From assembly GCA_003131625.1 (NCBI GenBank), contig PKVY01000142.1, positions 1-60,112 of the forward strand: DNA of 60,112 nucleotides, read 5' to 3'. The notes beneath the pieces were generated by a model. The model had not been told where the DNA came from. It worked only from the letters and a program-made list of their open reading frames with translations, and did not search any database. Within the stretch, counting starts at the first letter, position 1. Every line of letters begins with the position of its first letter. A program made the position numbers and the translations under genes. Shown in pieces: positions 37,794-47,174 of the stretch. This DNA is from Acidobacterium sp. Its GTDB lineage: Bacteria > Acidobacteriota > Terriglobia > Terriglobales > Acidobacteriaceae.

Positions 37794-39137
37794 GTGGCCG
37801 ACCCCACCTTCGCCATCGATGAAGCTCTCCAGGCCGATCTCCACGCCGCCCGCGTGATTCAGCTCGCCGGCAAGCGAGCCCTCCGTGCCGCCTTCGTCGG
37901 CTTCTTCGTCGACATGTTCGACGCCTATCTCCCCGTCGTCGCCCTGGGCCCCGCCATGGTCTACTTCCAGCCGCCCACGCTGAGCCCGGCACTGCAATCC
38001 ACGCTGTTCTACGTCGTATTCGCGCTTTCCCTCGTCGGCCGTCCCGTAGGCGCGGCGATCTTCGGCCATTACAGCGACAAAATCGGCCGCCGCCGCGTCA
38101 CCCTCATCTCCATGGCCGGTTTCGCGCTGGTCACCTTCCTCATCGGCCTGTTGCCCGGCTACGAAACCTGGGGACTCTCCAGCGTCGCGCTCCTCATCGT
38201 CCTGCGCTTCGTCGACGGCGTCTTTCTCGGTGGCGAATACACCGGCGCCAATCCTCTCGCCATGGAGTACGCTCCGAAAGCCAAACGCGGCATCTGGTCC
38301 GCCTTCATCCACACCGGCTTTCCTATTTCGCTGGCATCCATGTCGCTGCTCACCACCGCGCTCCTGCGCTGGATCCCCGCAGGCTCGGCACACTCCGCCT
38401 ATGCCATATGGGGCTGGCGCATTCCGTTTTTCATCGGAGCCCTCCTCGCCGCCGGTGTCTTTCTCTACGCTTACCGCCACGTTCCTGAGAGCAAAGTCTG
38501 GACCAAAGCGCAAAAAGTCCGCTCGCCCCTCAAAGAACTCGGGCGCGGCGACAATCCCCGCGTGCTGTTCCAGGTCTTCCTCGTCATGAGCGGCGCCTGG
38601 TTCACCCTCAACACCGTCACCTCCATCCTCCCCGGTGTCCTCGCCCTCCGCCACGTCAGCAGCATCGTCGTCACGAACGCGCAGCTGATCGAGAACCTGA
38701 TCATGATGTTCGTGTTCGTCCCCTTCGGCATCCTCGGGCAACGCATCGGCCGCAGAACCGTGCTTTCCCTCCTCGGCCTCGCAGGATGCACCATCGGTCC
38801 CATCCTCTATTACGTGCTCGTGAAGTCCGGCTATAGAAATACTGTCGAGCTCGTCGTGCTGGTCACGCTCATCAATCTCTGCGCCACGCCCGTCTGGGCC
38901 TTCGTCACCGCCTACATCAACGAGCGATTCACCACCGGCGTGCGCGCCTGCGGCTACGGCATCGGCTACAGCGCCGCCACCATCATCCCGGCCTTCTCCT
39001 CCTTCTACATGCTGGGACTCAAAGCCCTCGGCATGCCCTACGAGTACACCGAAGTGGCCCTCTTCGCCCTGGGCGGTCTCCTGCTCATGATCGGCGCGCT
39101 CGCCGGTCCCGAAACCCGCCACGTCGAAATTTCCTGA
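37794..39137 (+). CDS. MFS transporter, metabolite:H+ symporter-like
   Basis: A 447-residue major facilitator with twelve predicted helices. The loop 2-3 motif GHYSDKIGRRRVTLISM (about residues 84-100) and the duplicated FGILGQRIGRRTVL between helices 8 and 9 are diagnostic. The pattern DMFDAYLPVVALGPAMVYF in helix 1 and LRFVDGVFLGGEYTGA in helix 4 resembles the metabolite:H+ symporter group (organic acids or sugars). The GTG at 37794 is the likely start. It is followed by the interrupted gene at 39253, about 115 bp away. Substrate unknown. Confidence 0.85.
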   Translation: MADPTFAIDEALQADLHAARVIQLAGKRALRAAFVGFFVDMFDAYLPVVALGPAMVYFQPPTLSPALQSTLFYVVFALSLVGRPVGAAIFGHYSDKIGRRRVTLISMAGFALVTFLIGLLPGYETWGLSSVALLIVLRFVDGVFLGGEYTGANPLAMEYAPKAKRGIWSAFIHTGFPISLASMSLLTTALLRWIPAGSAHSAYAIWGWRIPFFIGALLAAGVFLYAYRHVPESKVWTKAQKVRSPLKELGRGDNPRVLFQVFLVMSGAWFTLNTVTSILPGVLALRHVSSIVVTNAQLIENLIMMFVFVPFGILGQRIGRRTVLSLLGLAGCTIGPILYYVLVKSGYRNTVELVVLVTLINLCATPVWAFVTAYINERFTTGVRACGYGIGYSAATIIPAFSSFYMLGLKALGMPYEYTEVALFALGGLLLMIGALAGPETRHVEIS

Positions 39138-39252
39138 TCGCGACTCATCCCTTTCTTCCGGCCTGCCGTCGGCAATCCCCGCCCCTCATCGCAAAGTGCG
39201 TGCCCCAAACCCCCTCCCGGCCCCACACTCCAAGCTGAGAGGTAAACATCCC

Positions 39253-40089
39253 ATGACCTTCAGAACGCACTTCCTTTCCCTCATGCTTTGCGCCGGGTCT
39301 GTGCTCCTCGCCCAGCCCCTCCTCGCGTAGTCGCCTTCGCCTCAAACCTGGGACCTTCCCCACGGCACCGCCGTCATTGACTCCGGCCCCCGCACCTACC
39401 ATTTCTCCGTCATTTACTACTCGGCCAATCGCACCGGCGACGTCATTCACCGCCAGCAGGTCACCGGCGACTACACGCGCGGCCTGCCCAACGGGGACGT
39501 CGAGTGGAAGAATGTCTTTGACGCCCAGGTAGACGGCGCCACCGCTCCCTTCCCTGCGACGCCGAAGCTCGACTTCATGGAAGGCTTCCGTTATCGCAAC
39601 GATATGGGCGCAACCCTGGCCCCGGATTTCTTCAAATCCTTCCCCCCGACCGCCGTCATGGAGCGTAACCTCGTGTGGGATACGGGCATGTTCGAGTGGT
39701 TCGGGCAAGGTTTCTTCGACCGCCTCCAGCTCAACCAGCCTCTCCAGATCCTCAACAATCAGGACGTCAACATGCCGGCCATCGGTACATTCCACAACCA
39801 AAACGGTATCCTCGAATACGTCGGCCTCTCCCAACGCAACGGCCAGCAGTGCGCCGTCATCGACTACCGCGCCTTCCTCAATCCCGTGCAGCTTGCCATG
39901 AGCGGCATGACCATGCAGGCCCGCAGCGATTACTGGGGCGAGATCTGGGTCTCCCTCGCGACAAAACAAATCGAGTACGCGACCATCAATGAGGAAGTCA
40001 ACGGTGAGTTGAAGCTTCCCGGCCAGGACGCCGCCCAGCCCCTCAGCGTCTTCCGCGTCGGCTCCTTCGAACCGGTCGCGGGGAAATGA
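39253..40089 (+). pseudogene. exported hypothetical protein interrupted by an in-frame TAG
   Basis: One reading frame of 279 codons runs from the ATG at 39253 to the TGA at 40087, broken once by TAG at 39328-39330. The first 25 codons encode a normal signal peptide (MTFRTHFLSLMLCAG to QPLLA), and the TAG falls exactly at the expected signal-peptidase region. The remaining frame is clean and protein-like (TYHFSVIYYSANRTGDVIH, then NQNGILEYVGLS and ending SFEPVAGK). A single C-to-T change from CAG would explain it. The function is unknown and I do not recognise the family. It lies 12 bp before the LytS-like kinase gene, so it may belong to that operon. Translation could restart only at an internal ATG such as 39577. 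Confidence 0.8.
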
Positions 40090-40101
40090 GGGAGTTGGCC
40101 C

Positions 40102-41172
40102 ATGACCTCCTTCGTTAGTTCTGCGCGGGGCCGATGGATCTTCTCGATCCTGGTCACCAATCTCTCCGTCGGCCTCGTGCTCCTCATCCTGGCCGTTGCC
40201 GGCCAGTTTCCCACTGCTCATGTCTTCTTCAGGACGCTCGCCTACACCCTGATCTTTGCCAATCTCACCGGCATCCTCGGCATGGTCGTCATTGGCGCCA
40301 TAACCGAACGCCTCGCACGCCGCCAGCTTCCGGTGGTTGCCGTCAGCATTGCCGGCATCGCGTTCATCGTGCCGCTCGGCTGCCTGGCTGCCCAGGCCCT
40401 TCTCGTCTTCCTCGGCTTCGCTGCTCGCCAAAACTTTTGGGCTCAGTACCTGCAGACTCTCAAAGTGGCAATGCCCCTGGCCATCGTCTTCGGACTTGGC
40501 GCGCTGGCTTACGCCTCCCTGCGTGGCCGCCTGGAAGTCGCCGAGCTGCGGCTTCGCCAAAAAGAACTGGCCGAAGAGCGCACCAGCAAGCTCGCCGCCG
40601 AAGCCCGGCTTCGCTCCCTCGAATCGTGGATCCATCCCCACTTCCTCTTCAACACCCTCAACTCCATTAGCGCGCTCATCGCCTCCGATCCCGCCCGCGC
40701 CGAGCAAATCGTCGGCCGCCTCGCCACCTTGTTGCGCGCCTCACTCGATTCCAGCAATCATTCCCTCATCCCTCTGCGCCAGGAACTCGCCATGGTCGAA
40801 AGCTACGCCGACATCGAAAGGGTCCGTTTCGGCGAAAAGCTCCGCTGCTCAATGAATGTCCCGCCCGAGTTGCAGGAAACAAAAGTGCCGCCCTTATCCG
40901 TGCAGTCCCTCGTCGAAAACGCCGTCAAGCACGGCATTACTCCGCAGCCCAACGGCGGAGAATTCCAGGTCACCGCGCGCGCCACCGACGGCGCCGTCCA
41001 CATCGAGGTCCGCGACTCCGGCCCCGGTTTCGACTTCTCCGCCATTCCCGGCGGCCATGGCCTCGACAAGCTCGTCCAGCGCCTCGACGCCCTGTTCGGC
41101 GCCAACGCCAGCCTCAGCGTCTCCCGTCACGACGGCTATTCTGTGGTGGAAATGATCGTGCCCCGCATATGA
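40102..41172 (+). CDS. LytS/YehU-family sensor histidine kinase
   Basis: A 356-residue membrane kinase. Four hydrophobic helices fill residues 10-140 (no periplasmic domain), a coiled-coil linker follows (LRLRQKELAEERTSKLAAEARL), then the His_kinase domain with HPHFLFNTLNSI (phospho-acceptor His180) and an HATPase_c domain with the N-box LVENAVKHG, DSGPGF and GHGLDKLVQRL. It sits 12 bp after the interrupted exported-protein gene and overlaps the LytTR regulator by 4 bp, making a standard LytS-LytTR pair. The signal is unknown. Confidence 0.93.
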   Translation: MTSFVSSARGRWIFSILVTNLSVGLVLLILAVAGQFPTAHVFFRTLAYTLIFANLTGILGMVVIGAITERLARRQLPVVAVSIAGIAFIVPLGCLAAQALLVFLGFAARQNFWAQYLQTLKVAMPLAIVFGLGALAYASLRGRLEVAELRLRQKELAEERTSKLAAEARLRSLESWIHPHFLFNTLNSISALIASDPARAEQIVGRLATLLRASLDSSNHSLIPLRQELAMVESYADIERVRFGEKLRCSMNVPPELQETKVPPLSVQSLVENAVKHGITPQPNGGEFQVTARATDGAVHIEVRDSGPGFDFSAIPGGHGLDKLVQRLDALFGANASLSVSRHDGYSVVEMIVPRI

Positions 41173-41942
41173 AACTGCGCGCCTGGCTCGTCGACGATGA
41201 ACCCCTCGCCCTCGACCGTCTCCGCCGCCTCCTCGATCGCACCGGCCGCGTCGAAGTCACCGGCGCAACCACCTCTCCCGAAGACGCCGTCGCGGCCCTC
41301 ACCGCCGATCCTCCCGACGTCTGCTTCCTCGACATTCAAATGCCGCGCCTCAACGGCTTCGAGGTCCTCGCCCGCCTTCCAACGCAGCCCATCGTCGTCT
41401 TCACCACCGCGTACGACCAGTACGCGCTCAAGGCCTTCGGTGTAAACTCCGTCGACTACCTCCTCAAGCCCATCGAACCCGAGGCCCTCGATCGCGCTCT
41501 CAACAAAGTCGAACGCCTGCGCGGCTCGGGCCAGACCTCCGCCCAACCCGACCTGCAAACCCTCCTCACCCAAATCACCGGCGTCCTGCGCGAAGCAAAA
41601 CCCGAATACCCCGACCGCATCGCCTCCCGCCTCGGCGACCGCCTCTGGTTCCTCGACCTCCACAAAGTCACCCACTTCTACGCCGAAGACAAGCTCACGT
41701 GGGCCGTCTCCGAAGGCAAGCCATACTGCGTCGACCACTCCATCGCCGAACTGGAAAAGAAACTCGACCCGAAAAAGTTCGCCCGCATCCACCGCGCCAC
41801 CCTGGTCAACCTTGCCTGGATCCGCGAAGTCTCATCCCTCCCCGGCGGCAGCCTCAACATCCGCCTCAAAGACGACAAAGCCACCGACCTCACCGTGGCC
41901 CGCGACCGCGCCCACCACTTCAAAACGCAGGCTGGCCTGTAA
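41169..41942 (+). CDS. LytTR-family response regulator
   Basis: A 257-residue partner of the upstream kinase. The receiver domain (1-115) has the acidic pair Asp9-Asp10, phospho-acceptor Asp55 in CFLDIQMPR, Thr80 and Lys100 (VDYLLKP). The C-terminal LytTR DNA-binding domain (about 150-250) shows IHRATLVNLAWI and the final TVARDRA segment. The ATG overlaps the kinase stop (ATGA). Targets are not visible; the adjacent exported-protein gene or the amine-oxidase/GGT genes are candidates by position only. Confidence 0.95.
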   Translation: MKLRAWLVDDEPLALDRLRRLLDRTGRVEVTGATTSPEDAVAALTADPPDVCFLDIQMPRLNGFEVLARLPTQPIVVFTTAYDQYALKAFGVNSVDYLLKPIEPEALDRALNKVERLRGSGQTSAQPDLQTLLTQITGVLREAKPEYPDRIASRLGDRLWFLDLHKVTHFYAEDKLTWAVSEGKPYCVDHSIAELEKKLDPKKFARIHRATLVNLAWIREVSSLPGGSLNIRLKDDKATDLTVARDRAHHFKTQAGL

Positions 41943-41944
41943 CC

Positions 41945-43126
41945 ATGACAACATCCGCTTATGACGTGATCGTCGTCGGGCTGGGCGCCGCAGGCAGCGC
42001 CGCTTTGTGCCACGCAGCGCTGTCCGGAGCGCGCGTCCTCGGTATCGATCGCTTTCATCCGCCACATGAGTTTGGCTCCAGCCATGGCGAAACCCGCATC
42101 ACCCGCCAGGCGATCGGCGAAGGTCTGCAGTTTGTGCCTCTGGTCCTGCGCGCCAACATCCTGTGGCGCGAACTCGAAGCAGCAACCGGCAAGCAACTTC
42201 TCGTTCAGAAGGGCGGACTGGTCCTCGCAGATGATTCGACGCACGGCCCAGGCGCGGCGTTCTTCCAGCAGACCGTCGAAGCCGCCCGCCAATTCGCGAT
42301 TCCCCATCAAATCCTGAGCTTCTCCGAAGTACGAGACAGGTTTCCGCAGTTTGCTTTTCCAAACGGCGACGGAGGAGCCGCGTATTTTGAGCCCGGCGCC
42401 GGCTATCTCTTCGTCGAGAAGTGCATCGCGGCCCACCTGGAACTCGCCACGCAGAAAGGTGCAACAATCCACGGCGGCGAAATCGTAACTGCCATCGTTC
42501 CGTCTTCGAGCCACGTTCTGGTTCAGACCGATAAGGACAGTTACGCAGCTTCCTCGGTAGTCCTGACCCCCGGTCCCTGGATGCCGGACTGGACGGCCCG
42601 GATATGCGGCCTTCCCGCGAGCACATTCCAGGTCTACCGGCAGACTCTCTATTGGTTAGCCATCGGCCAGCGCCAACACCTCTTCGCACCGGAACGAATG
42701 CCGGTCTTTATCTGGAGCACGGCGTGCCAGGAAAAGAACTTCTACGGGTTCCCCAGTCTCGACGGTGAATGTCTCAAGATCGCCACCGAACAATTCGACG
42801 CGCCCACTCCCGCGGATGCGCCCCCCACCGCCGTAGAAGAGGAGCAAGTGCGAAGCTTTCACCGTGACCTTGTGCAGAAGCGGTTCCCCGATGTGACCGC
42901 AAGAGCCGTCAGGACCACGACGTGCTTTTATACGATGACCGCGGATCACAGCTTCGTCATCGATCATGCAGTCGATTCCGATCGCCTCTGGTTTGCCTCC
43001 GCTTGTTCCGGACATGGCTTCAAACATTCCGCAGCCATCGGCGAAGCCCTCGCACAGAAAGCCTTGGGACAGGAGACGACCCTTGACCTCAGCCCATTCG
43101 CCCGCAGCCGCCTGGTCGTCAGCTAA
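41945..43126 (+). CDS. sarcosine oxidase / N-methyltryptophan oxidase-like flavoprotein
   Basis: A 393-residue FAD amine oxidase of the monomeric sarcosine oxidase group, which oxidatively demethylates N-methyl amino acids to give formaldehyde and H2O2. The FAD motif is VIVVGLGAAGSAAL (residues 8-21), followed by SSHGETRITRQ typical of the family. The Cys that binds FAD covalently in relatives corresponds to Cys327 in TTTCFYT, and SACSGHGFKHS is present near the C-terminus. The start is the ATG 2 bp after the regulator stop, so it may be co-transcribed with the two-component genes. The exact substrate is unknown. Confidence 0.88.
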   Translation: MTTSAYDVIVVGLGAAGSAALCHAALSGARVLGIDRFHPPHEFGSSHGETRITRQAIGEGLQFVPLVLRANILWRELEAATGKQLLVQKGGLVLADDSTHGPGAAFFQQTVEAARQFAIPHQILSFSEVRDRFPQFAFPNGDGGAAYFEPGAGYLFVEKCIAAHLELATQKGATIHGGEIVTAIVPSSSHVLVQTDKDSYAASSVVLTPGPWMPDWTARICGLPASTFQVYRQTLYWLAIGQRQHLFAPERMPVFIWSTACQEKNFYGFPSLDGECLKIATEQFDAPTPADAPPTAVEEEQVRSFHRDLVQKRFPDVTARAVRTTTCFYTMTADHSFVIDHAVDSDRLWFASACSGHGFKHSAAIGEALAQKALGQETTLDLSPFARSRLVVS

Positions 43127-43230
43127 TGCTGCCGTTCACGTCGCGGGCCAAAGCGCCAAGGCAGGTCCGCGAAAAACAACCGGCGGCAAGAGTAAAACGC
43201 CTGGTTGAGCGAGACAACGAGAGGACCAGA

Positions 43231-45024
43231 ATGCTTTCGCGCAAGAATGTATCGTCCATTCTCATCATCGCTTTCTTCAGCGCGCAGGTCGCCCCCGCGG
43301 AGGACCTTTCTCCCCAAACCTGGAACGCCGCCGACAGAACGCGCGTGGAAGATCTGCAAATGAGTCCCTTCGCACCGCGAGTCAGAGCGGTCCAGGGAAC
43401 CTCCGCGATCATTTGCGACACCGGCTCTCCCATCGCCGTGTATGCAGGCATGCAGGCGTTGAACGCCGGCGGAACCGCGGCCGATGCCGCAGCTACCGTC
43501 GCCCTCACCCAGATTGCGACTGAACTCGGCTCCTACGTCTCCTACGCTGGCGTTCTGCAGCTCATTTACTTCGACGCAAAGTCCAACAAGGTCTACTCGC
43601 TCGGAGCGGGATGGAATTCCTACCGCGCTGAGAACGACCCCAGGAGCATTCCCGTCTCGGCTCTCGGACTCCCTGGGCTGTCAACAAAGGACGATACGAA
43701 TGCGGAAGGCCGCAAGACTCTGGTGCCCGGCTTTATGGCCGGCATTGAGGCCATGCACAACCGGTTCGGCAAGCTTCCCTTTCAGGATCTGTTCCAGCCA
43801 GCGATCTGGTACGCACAAAACGGAGTGAAGGTAACGCCTCTACTGGCCTTCTATTTCTCCTCGCAGGGCAAGTTCCTGTCTCGAACTCCGGAGGGCCGGC
43901 AATTCATGAGTCAAGCCGGCAACGAAATGCCGAAGGCGGGGGATCGCTTCGTCCAGGCCGACTTAGCAAAGACCCTCCGCGACGTCGCGGAGCACGGCGC
44001 GCAATCAATGTATACGGGGGCCTGGGGACAGCAGTTCGTCTCCGCCGTTCAGAAGGACGGCGGCAAGGTCACGATGGATGACATGGCTGCCTACCAGCCC
44101 ACATGGGTGGAACCCATCTCTACGGAATTCACAGGACAGTCGGTCTTTGCTCCCGGCGGTTCAAACGAAGGCGGGCAGCAGGTTCTGGAGGCTCTGAATT
44201 TCGCAGAGGAGATGAAGCTCGACCAGCAGCAGCCCTATTGGAAGGACCCTGCGGTTTTCAGCCACCTCTCGCGAATCCTGCAGTTCGTCGAAACGGGCCC
44301 ATATTCCACTCCGGAAGTAGCCGCGTTCCAGCGCGAACACAATCTCAACTTCTCTTCGGACGACCGCGTTACGAAGGCGTACGCGAAGGCGATGACCCCG
44401 ATGCTCCAGCGCGATCCGCATTCGGTCCCGGCCTCGCAGAGCCCCAACCATAGTGCCGGCGTAGTCGTAGTCGATCGCTGGGGAAACGTGGCCGCTCTCG
44501 TGCACTCCATCAACACCATGCCCTGGGGGACAACCGGAATCGTCGTCGGGGGAATTCCCCTGTCCGATGCCGCGGGGTTTCAGCAAAGTCGCCTCGTCAA
44601 TGTCAAACCGGGCGCTCGCGTTCCCGACGATATGGCCCCCGCCATCGTTTTGAAAGCTGGCAAGCCCGTCCTGGCTGTTGCCACCGTCGGCGTCTCCCTG
44701 GTTCCGGAGACGGTGCGCGTCATTCTCGGAGCTTTGGGAAACCACGCTGATCCAGGCACTCTGCTGGCCGCGCCTCCCTTGCTCTACAATTTTGAGGCTC
44801 CAGAGCCAGGCAAGTCCTGGGCATGGAAGCGGCAGCTTGTGCCGGAAAGCGCCTATGATCCCGCCTTCCTTCAGCAGTTGCAATCGCTCGGCGTCGACGT
44901 GCGCCAGGAAACAAAGGCGCAGGTCCTTGCGCTCAGAGGCACCGCCGCGTTCGCAACCATCGACGAGAGGGGTCTGCGAACTGCAGAAGATCCGGCCGTC
45001 ATAGACTTCGCGGATGCCAATTGA
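43231..45024 (+). CDS. gamma-glutamyltransferase-like Ntn hydrolase, divergent active site
   Basis: An exported protein of 597 residues related to gamma-glutamyltranspeptidase, which moves or hydrolyses glutathione gamma-glutamyl groups. A signal peptide (residues 1-23) is present. The family fold is recognised from NAGGTAADAAATVALTQ (79-95), FAPGGSNEGGQQVLEAL and the small-subunit start region NHSAGVVVVDRWGNVAALVHSINT (406-429). At the autocleavage and nucleophile position, where Escherichia coli GGT has Thr391, this protein has Ser408. The glycine-rich GGGG loop and the substrate-binding Arg near residue 105 are not evident. Activity may therefore differ from classical GGT. The start at 43231 has GAGAGGA upstream; the frame opens earlier at 43126. 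Confidence 0.8.
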   Translation: MLSRKNVSSILIIAFFSAQVAPAEDLSPQTWNAADRTRVEDLQMSPFAPRVRAVQGTSAIICDTGSPIAVYAGMQALNAGGTAADAAATVALTQIATELGSYVSYAGVLQLIYFDAKSNKVYSLGAGWNSYRAENDPRSIPVSALGLPGLSTKDDTNAEGRKTLVPGFMAGIEAMHNRFGKLPFQDLFQPAIWYAQNGVKVTPLLAFYFSSQGKFLSRTPEGRQFMSQAGNEMPKAGDRFVQADLAKTLRDVAEHGAQSMYTGAWGQQFVSAVQKDGGKVTMDDMAAYQPTWVEPISTEFTGQSVFAPGGSNEGGQQVLEALNFAEEMKLDQQQPYWKDPAVFSHLSRILQFVETGPYSTPEVAAFQREHNLNFSSDDRVTKAYAKAMTPMLQRDPHSVPASQSPNHSAGVVVVDRWGNVAALVHSINTMPWGTTGIVVGGIPLSDAAGFQQSRLVNVKPGARVPDDMAPAIVLKAGKPVLAVATVGVSLVPETVRVILGALGNHADPGTLLAAPPLLYNFEAPEPGKSWAWKRQLVPESAYDPAFLQQLQSLGVDVRQETKAQVLALRGTAAFATIDERGLRTAEDPAVIDFADAN

Positions 45025-45061
45025 CGTTGCCTCGCGTCAGCAACCGCGCACCCGCTCCTCA

Positions 45062-46447
45062 CTAAACATCCTCCACGCTCCGCGTCCGCGGATCCTTCAC
45101 CCTCTGCATTAGTCCCGCAGCAATCAGCATGAAAACGCCGCCGGCAATGATCGCGTAGATGCGATTGTTGTTGAGCAGATGCACCATGATCCACCCGAAG
45201 AACAACGACGCCAGGATTTCCGGCGTGACGATGAAGAAGTTAAAGATGCCCATGTACACACCGGTTCTTGCCGGGGGCAGGGAAGCGGCCAGCACCGCAT
45301 AGGGCATCGACAGCGTGCTCGCCCACGCAATTCCGATCCCCACCATCGTCAGCAGCAGCACGTATTTGTCGTGAATCACCACCACCGACATCAGTCCCAC
45401 CGCGCCGCACACCAGGCAAAGCGTGTGGGTGTGCTTGCGCCCGAGCTTTCTCGCCATCGGCGCCAGCACAAACGAGAACCCAAAGCACACCGCGGAGTAA
45501 ACCGCGAAGCAGATTCCGCCCCACTCCACGCCCGCTTTGTACAGCGGCGACGCCGGATCATTCGCGCCGAAAACGTTGTGCGCCACAGCAACCGGAAAAT
45601 AGAGCCACATGCAAAACAGCCCCAGCCATGTGAACAACTGCACCGGCCCCAGCTTGCGCATCGTGTCCGGCATTTCCGCGATCGCCTGCAGAATCTCCTT
45701 CGCGTTTGCTGCGAGCCCCGCTTTCTGCGCTTTCGCCTTGCGAAAAGCCTCCAGATCCTCCGGCGGATACTCCTTCGTCGTCACAATCGTCCACAGCACC
45801 GCGCCCAGAAACACGGCAGCCCCGATGTAAAACGAAAGCCGCACCGTCGTCGGAATCACGCGTGCGTCTCCAGCCGCTTGCTGCAGGTGAACCACATTCG
45901 TCAGCAGCCACGGCAGCGCCGACGCGATCACCGCGCCCAGTCCGATAAACAAACTCTGCATCGCGAACCCCGCCGTCCGCTGCCCCTCCGGCAAAATATC
46001 GGCCACGAAGGCGCGGAACGGCTCCATGCTCACGTTGATCGAAGCGTCCAGGATCCACAGCATCCCCGCCGCCATCCACAACGCCGCGCAGTTCGGCATC
46101 AGGATCAGCATCAGCGAGCTCAGAATCGCGCCCGCCAGGAAATACGGCCGCCGCCGTCCCAGCCGTCCCCACGTGCGATCGCTCGCGTGCCCGATAATCG
46201 GCTGAATCAGCAGCCCGGTCAGCGGCGCGGCCAGCCACAGGATCGGAATCTGATCCGCTCGCGCCCCCAGGTATTCGTAGATGGCGCTCATATTCGCCAT
46301 CTGAAGGCCCCAGCCAAACTGGATCCCGAAGAACCCAAAGCTCATGTTCCAGATTTGCCAGAAACTGCGGTCCGGCTTGCGAAAGGTCGCTGCTCCCGCC
46401 GACGCGCCAGTCCCCGGTTGCGCATGAAGCTCGGTCTGCGTGCTCAT
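45062..46447 (-). CDS. MFS sugar transporter, GPH/SLC45-like
   Basis: A 461-residue transporter with twelve predicted helices. The early segment FWQIWNMSFGFFGIQFGWGLQMANMSAIYEYLGA and the loop IIGHASDRTWGRLGRRRPYFLAG are characteristic of the sucrose/maltose-type (SLC45-like) branch of the glycoside-pentoside-hexuronide family, which co-transports disaccharides with cations. The start is the ATG at 46447; the frame is open to 46570 but the extra residues do not look coding. It converges on the GGT-like gene. No linked glycosidase is present here. Confidence 0.87.
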   Translation of the reverse strand: MSTQTELHAQPGTGASAGAATFRKPDRSFWQIWNMSFGFFGIQFGWGLQMANMSAIYEYLGARADQIPILWLAAPLTGLLIQPIIGHASDRTWGRLGRRRPYFLAGAILSSLMLILMPNCAALWMAAGMLWILDASINVSMEPFRAFVADILPEGQRTAGFAMQSLFIGLGAVIASALPWLLTNVVHLQQAAGDARVIPTTVRLSFYIGAAVFLGAVLWTIVTTKEYPPEDLEAFRKAKAQKAGLAANAKEILQAIAEMPDTMRKLGPVQLFTWLGLFCMWLYFPVAVAHNVFGANDPASPLYKAGVEWGGICFAVYSAVCFGFSFVLAPMARKLGRKHTHTLCLVCGAVGLMSVVVIHDKYVLLLTMVGIGIAWASTLSMPYAVLAASLPPARTGVYMGIFNFFIVTPEILASLFFGWIMVHLLNNNRIYAIIAGGVFMLIAAGLMQRVKDPRTRSVEDV

Positions 46448-46736
46448 TGCCCGTCCCGTCCCCCGCTTCAAACCGAGCGGCCAACGCCCGTCGAAGCGCC
46501 GCAAGCATAGCACTCCCAGGCCCCGGCGCGGAACAGAACTGGAGTACCCAACGGTTGACCATCCCCGCACTGGCCCGATAAACTAGATTGGTTTGGCGAT
46601 TCTGCCTGTCCCGCGTGTCTCCGGGATCCTTTCCTGCGGCTCAATCCGCCGGAGAGTGCAAGAGTTCCGCCCAGCTCAGATTTTTGTCGCGCCCGCCGGC
46701 TTTCGGTGGATTCTTGTCGCGGGCGCCGGAGGAATT

Positions 46737-47060
46737 ATGTACGCGGTCATCCGCACTGGTGGTAAGCAGTACCGGGTTTCCCCCGGCGATCTCGTCAACG
46801 TCGAAAGCCTCAAGCCCGCCGATGACGGGAAGGTCGAATTCGCCGACGTTCTCGGCTTCTCCGCCGAATCCGGCTCGCTCCTCAAGCCGAAGTCCGCGAA
46901 GGTCCTCGGCACCGTGGTCCGCAACGGCCGCGACAGCAAGATCCTCGTCTTCCACTTCAAGCGCAAGAAGCAGTACAAGAAGCTCCAGGGTCACCGCCAG
47001 GGCTACACCCAGGTCCTCATCAGCGAGATTCAGGTCGACGGAGACACCTACAAAGCCTAG
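46737..47060 (+). CDS. rplU: 50S ribosomal protein L21
   Basis: 107-residue ribosomal protein that binds 23S rRNA. The N-terminus MYAVIRTGGKQYRVSPGD and the C-terminal signature FHFKRKKQYKKLQGHRQ with TQVLISEI are diagnostic. It is the first gene of the rplU-rpmA unit; the two genes are separated by 114 bp containing a two-hairpin dispersed repeat. Confidence 0.98.
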   Translation: MYAVIRTGGKQYRVSPGDLVNVESLKPADDGKVEFADVLGFSAESGSLLKPKSAKVLGTVVRNGRDSKILVFHFKRKKQYKKLQGHRQGYTQVLISEIQVDGDTYKA

Positions 47061-47109
47061 TTGGCGACGCGGAAGTGGGCGAGGGCGCTCGAATTCAGAT
47101 TTTGTAACA

Positions 47110-47157
47110 GGGCACGACTTCAGTCGTGCCGACATTGCAGCAGAGGTTCGGGGCTTG
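47110..47157. repeat. two-hairpin dispersed repeat between rplU and rpmA
   Basis: The palindrome GGCACGACTTCAGTCGTGCC (47111-47130) is followed about 15 nt later by a second hairpin GGGGCTTGAGCCCC. The same architecture recurs at 53411-53460. The second hairpin lies just before the rpmA ribosome binding site (GAGGG) and could modulate rpmA translation. Confidence 0.8.
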
Positions 47158-47174
47158 AGCCCCTGAGGGATTCA

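Noticed and set aside
39328..39330. TAG read as pyrrolysine or other recoding
   Set aside because: No pyl genes or recoding structure are visible and the position is not a catalytic site; a nonsense mutation or sequence error is simpler.
45179..46510. 443-codon plus-strand frame
   Set aside because: Antisense to the SLC45-like transporter, with Arg/His-rich composition typical of reverse-strand high-GC translation.
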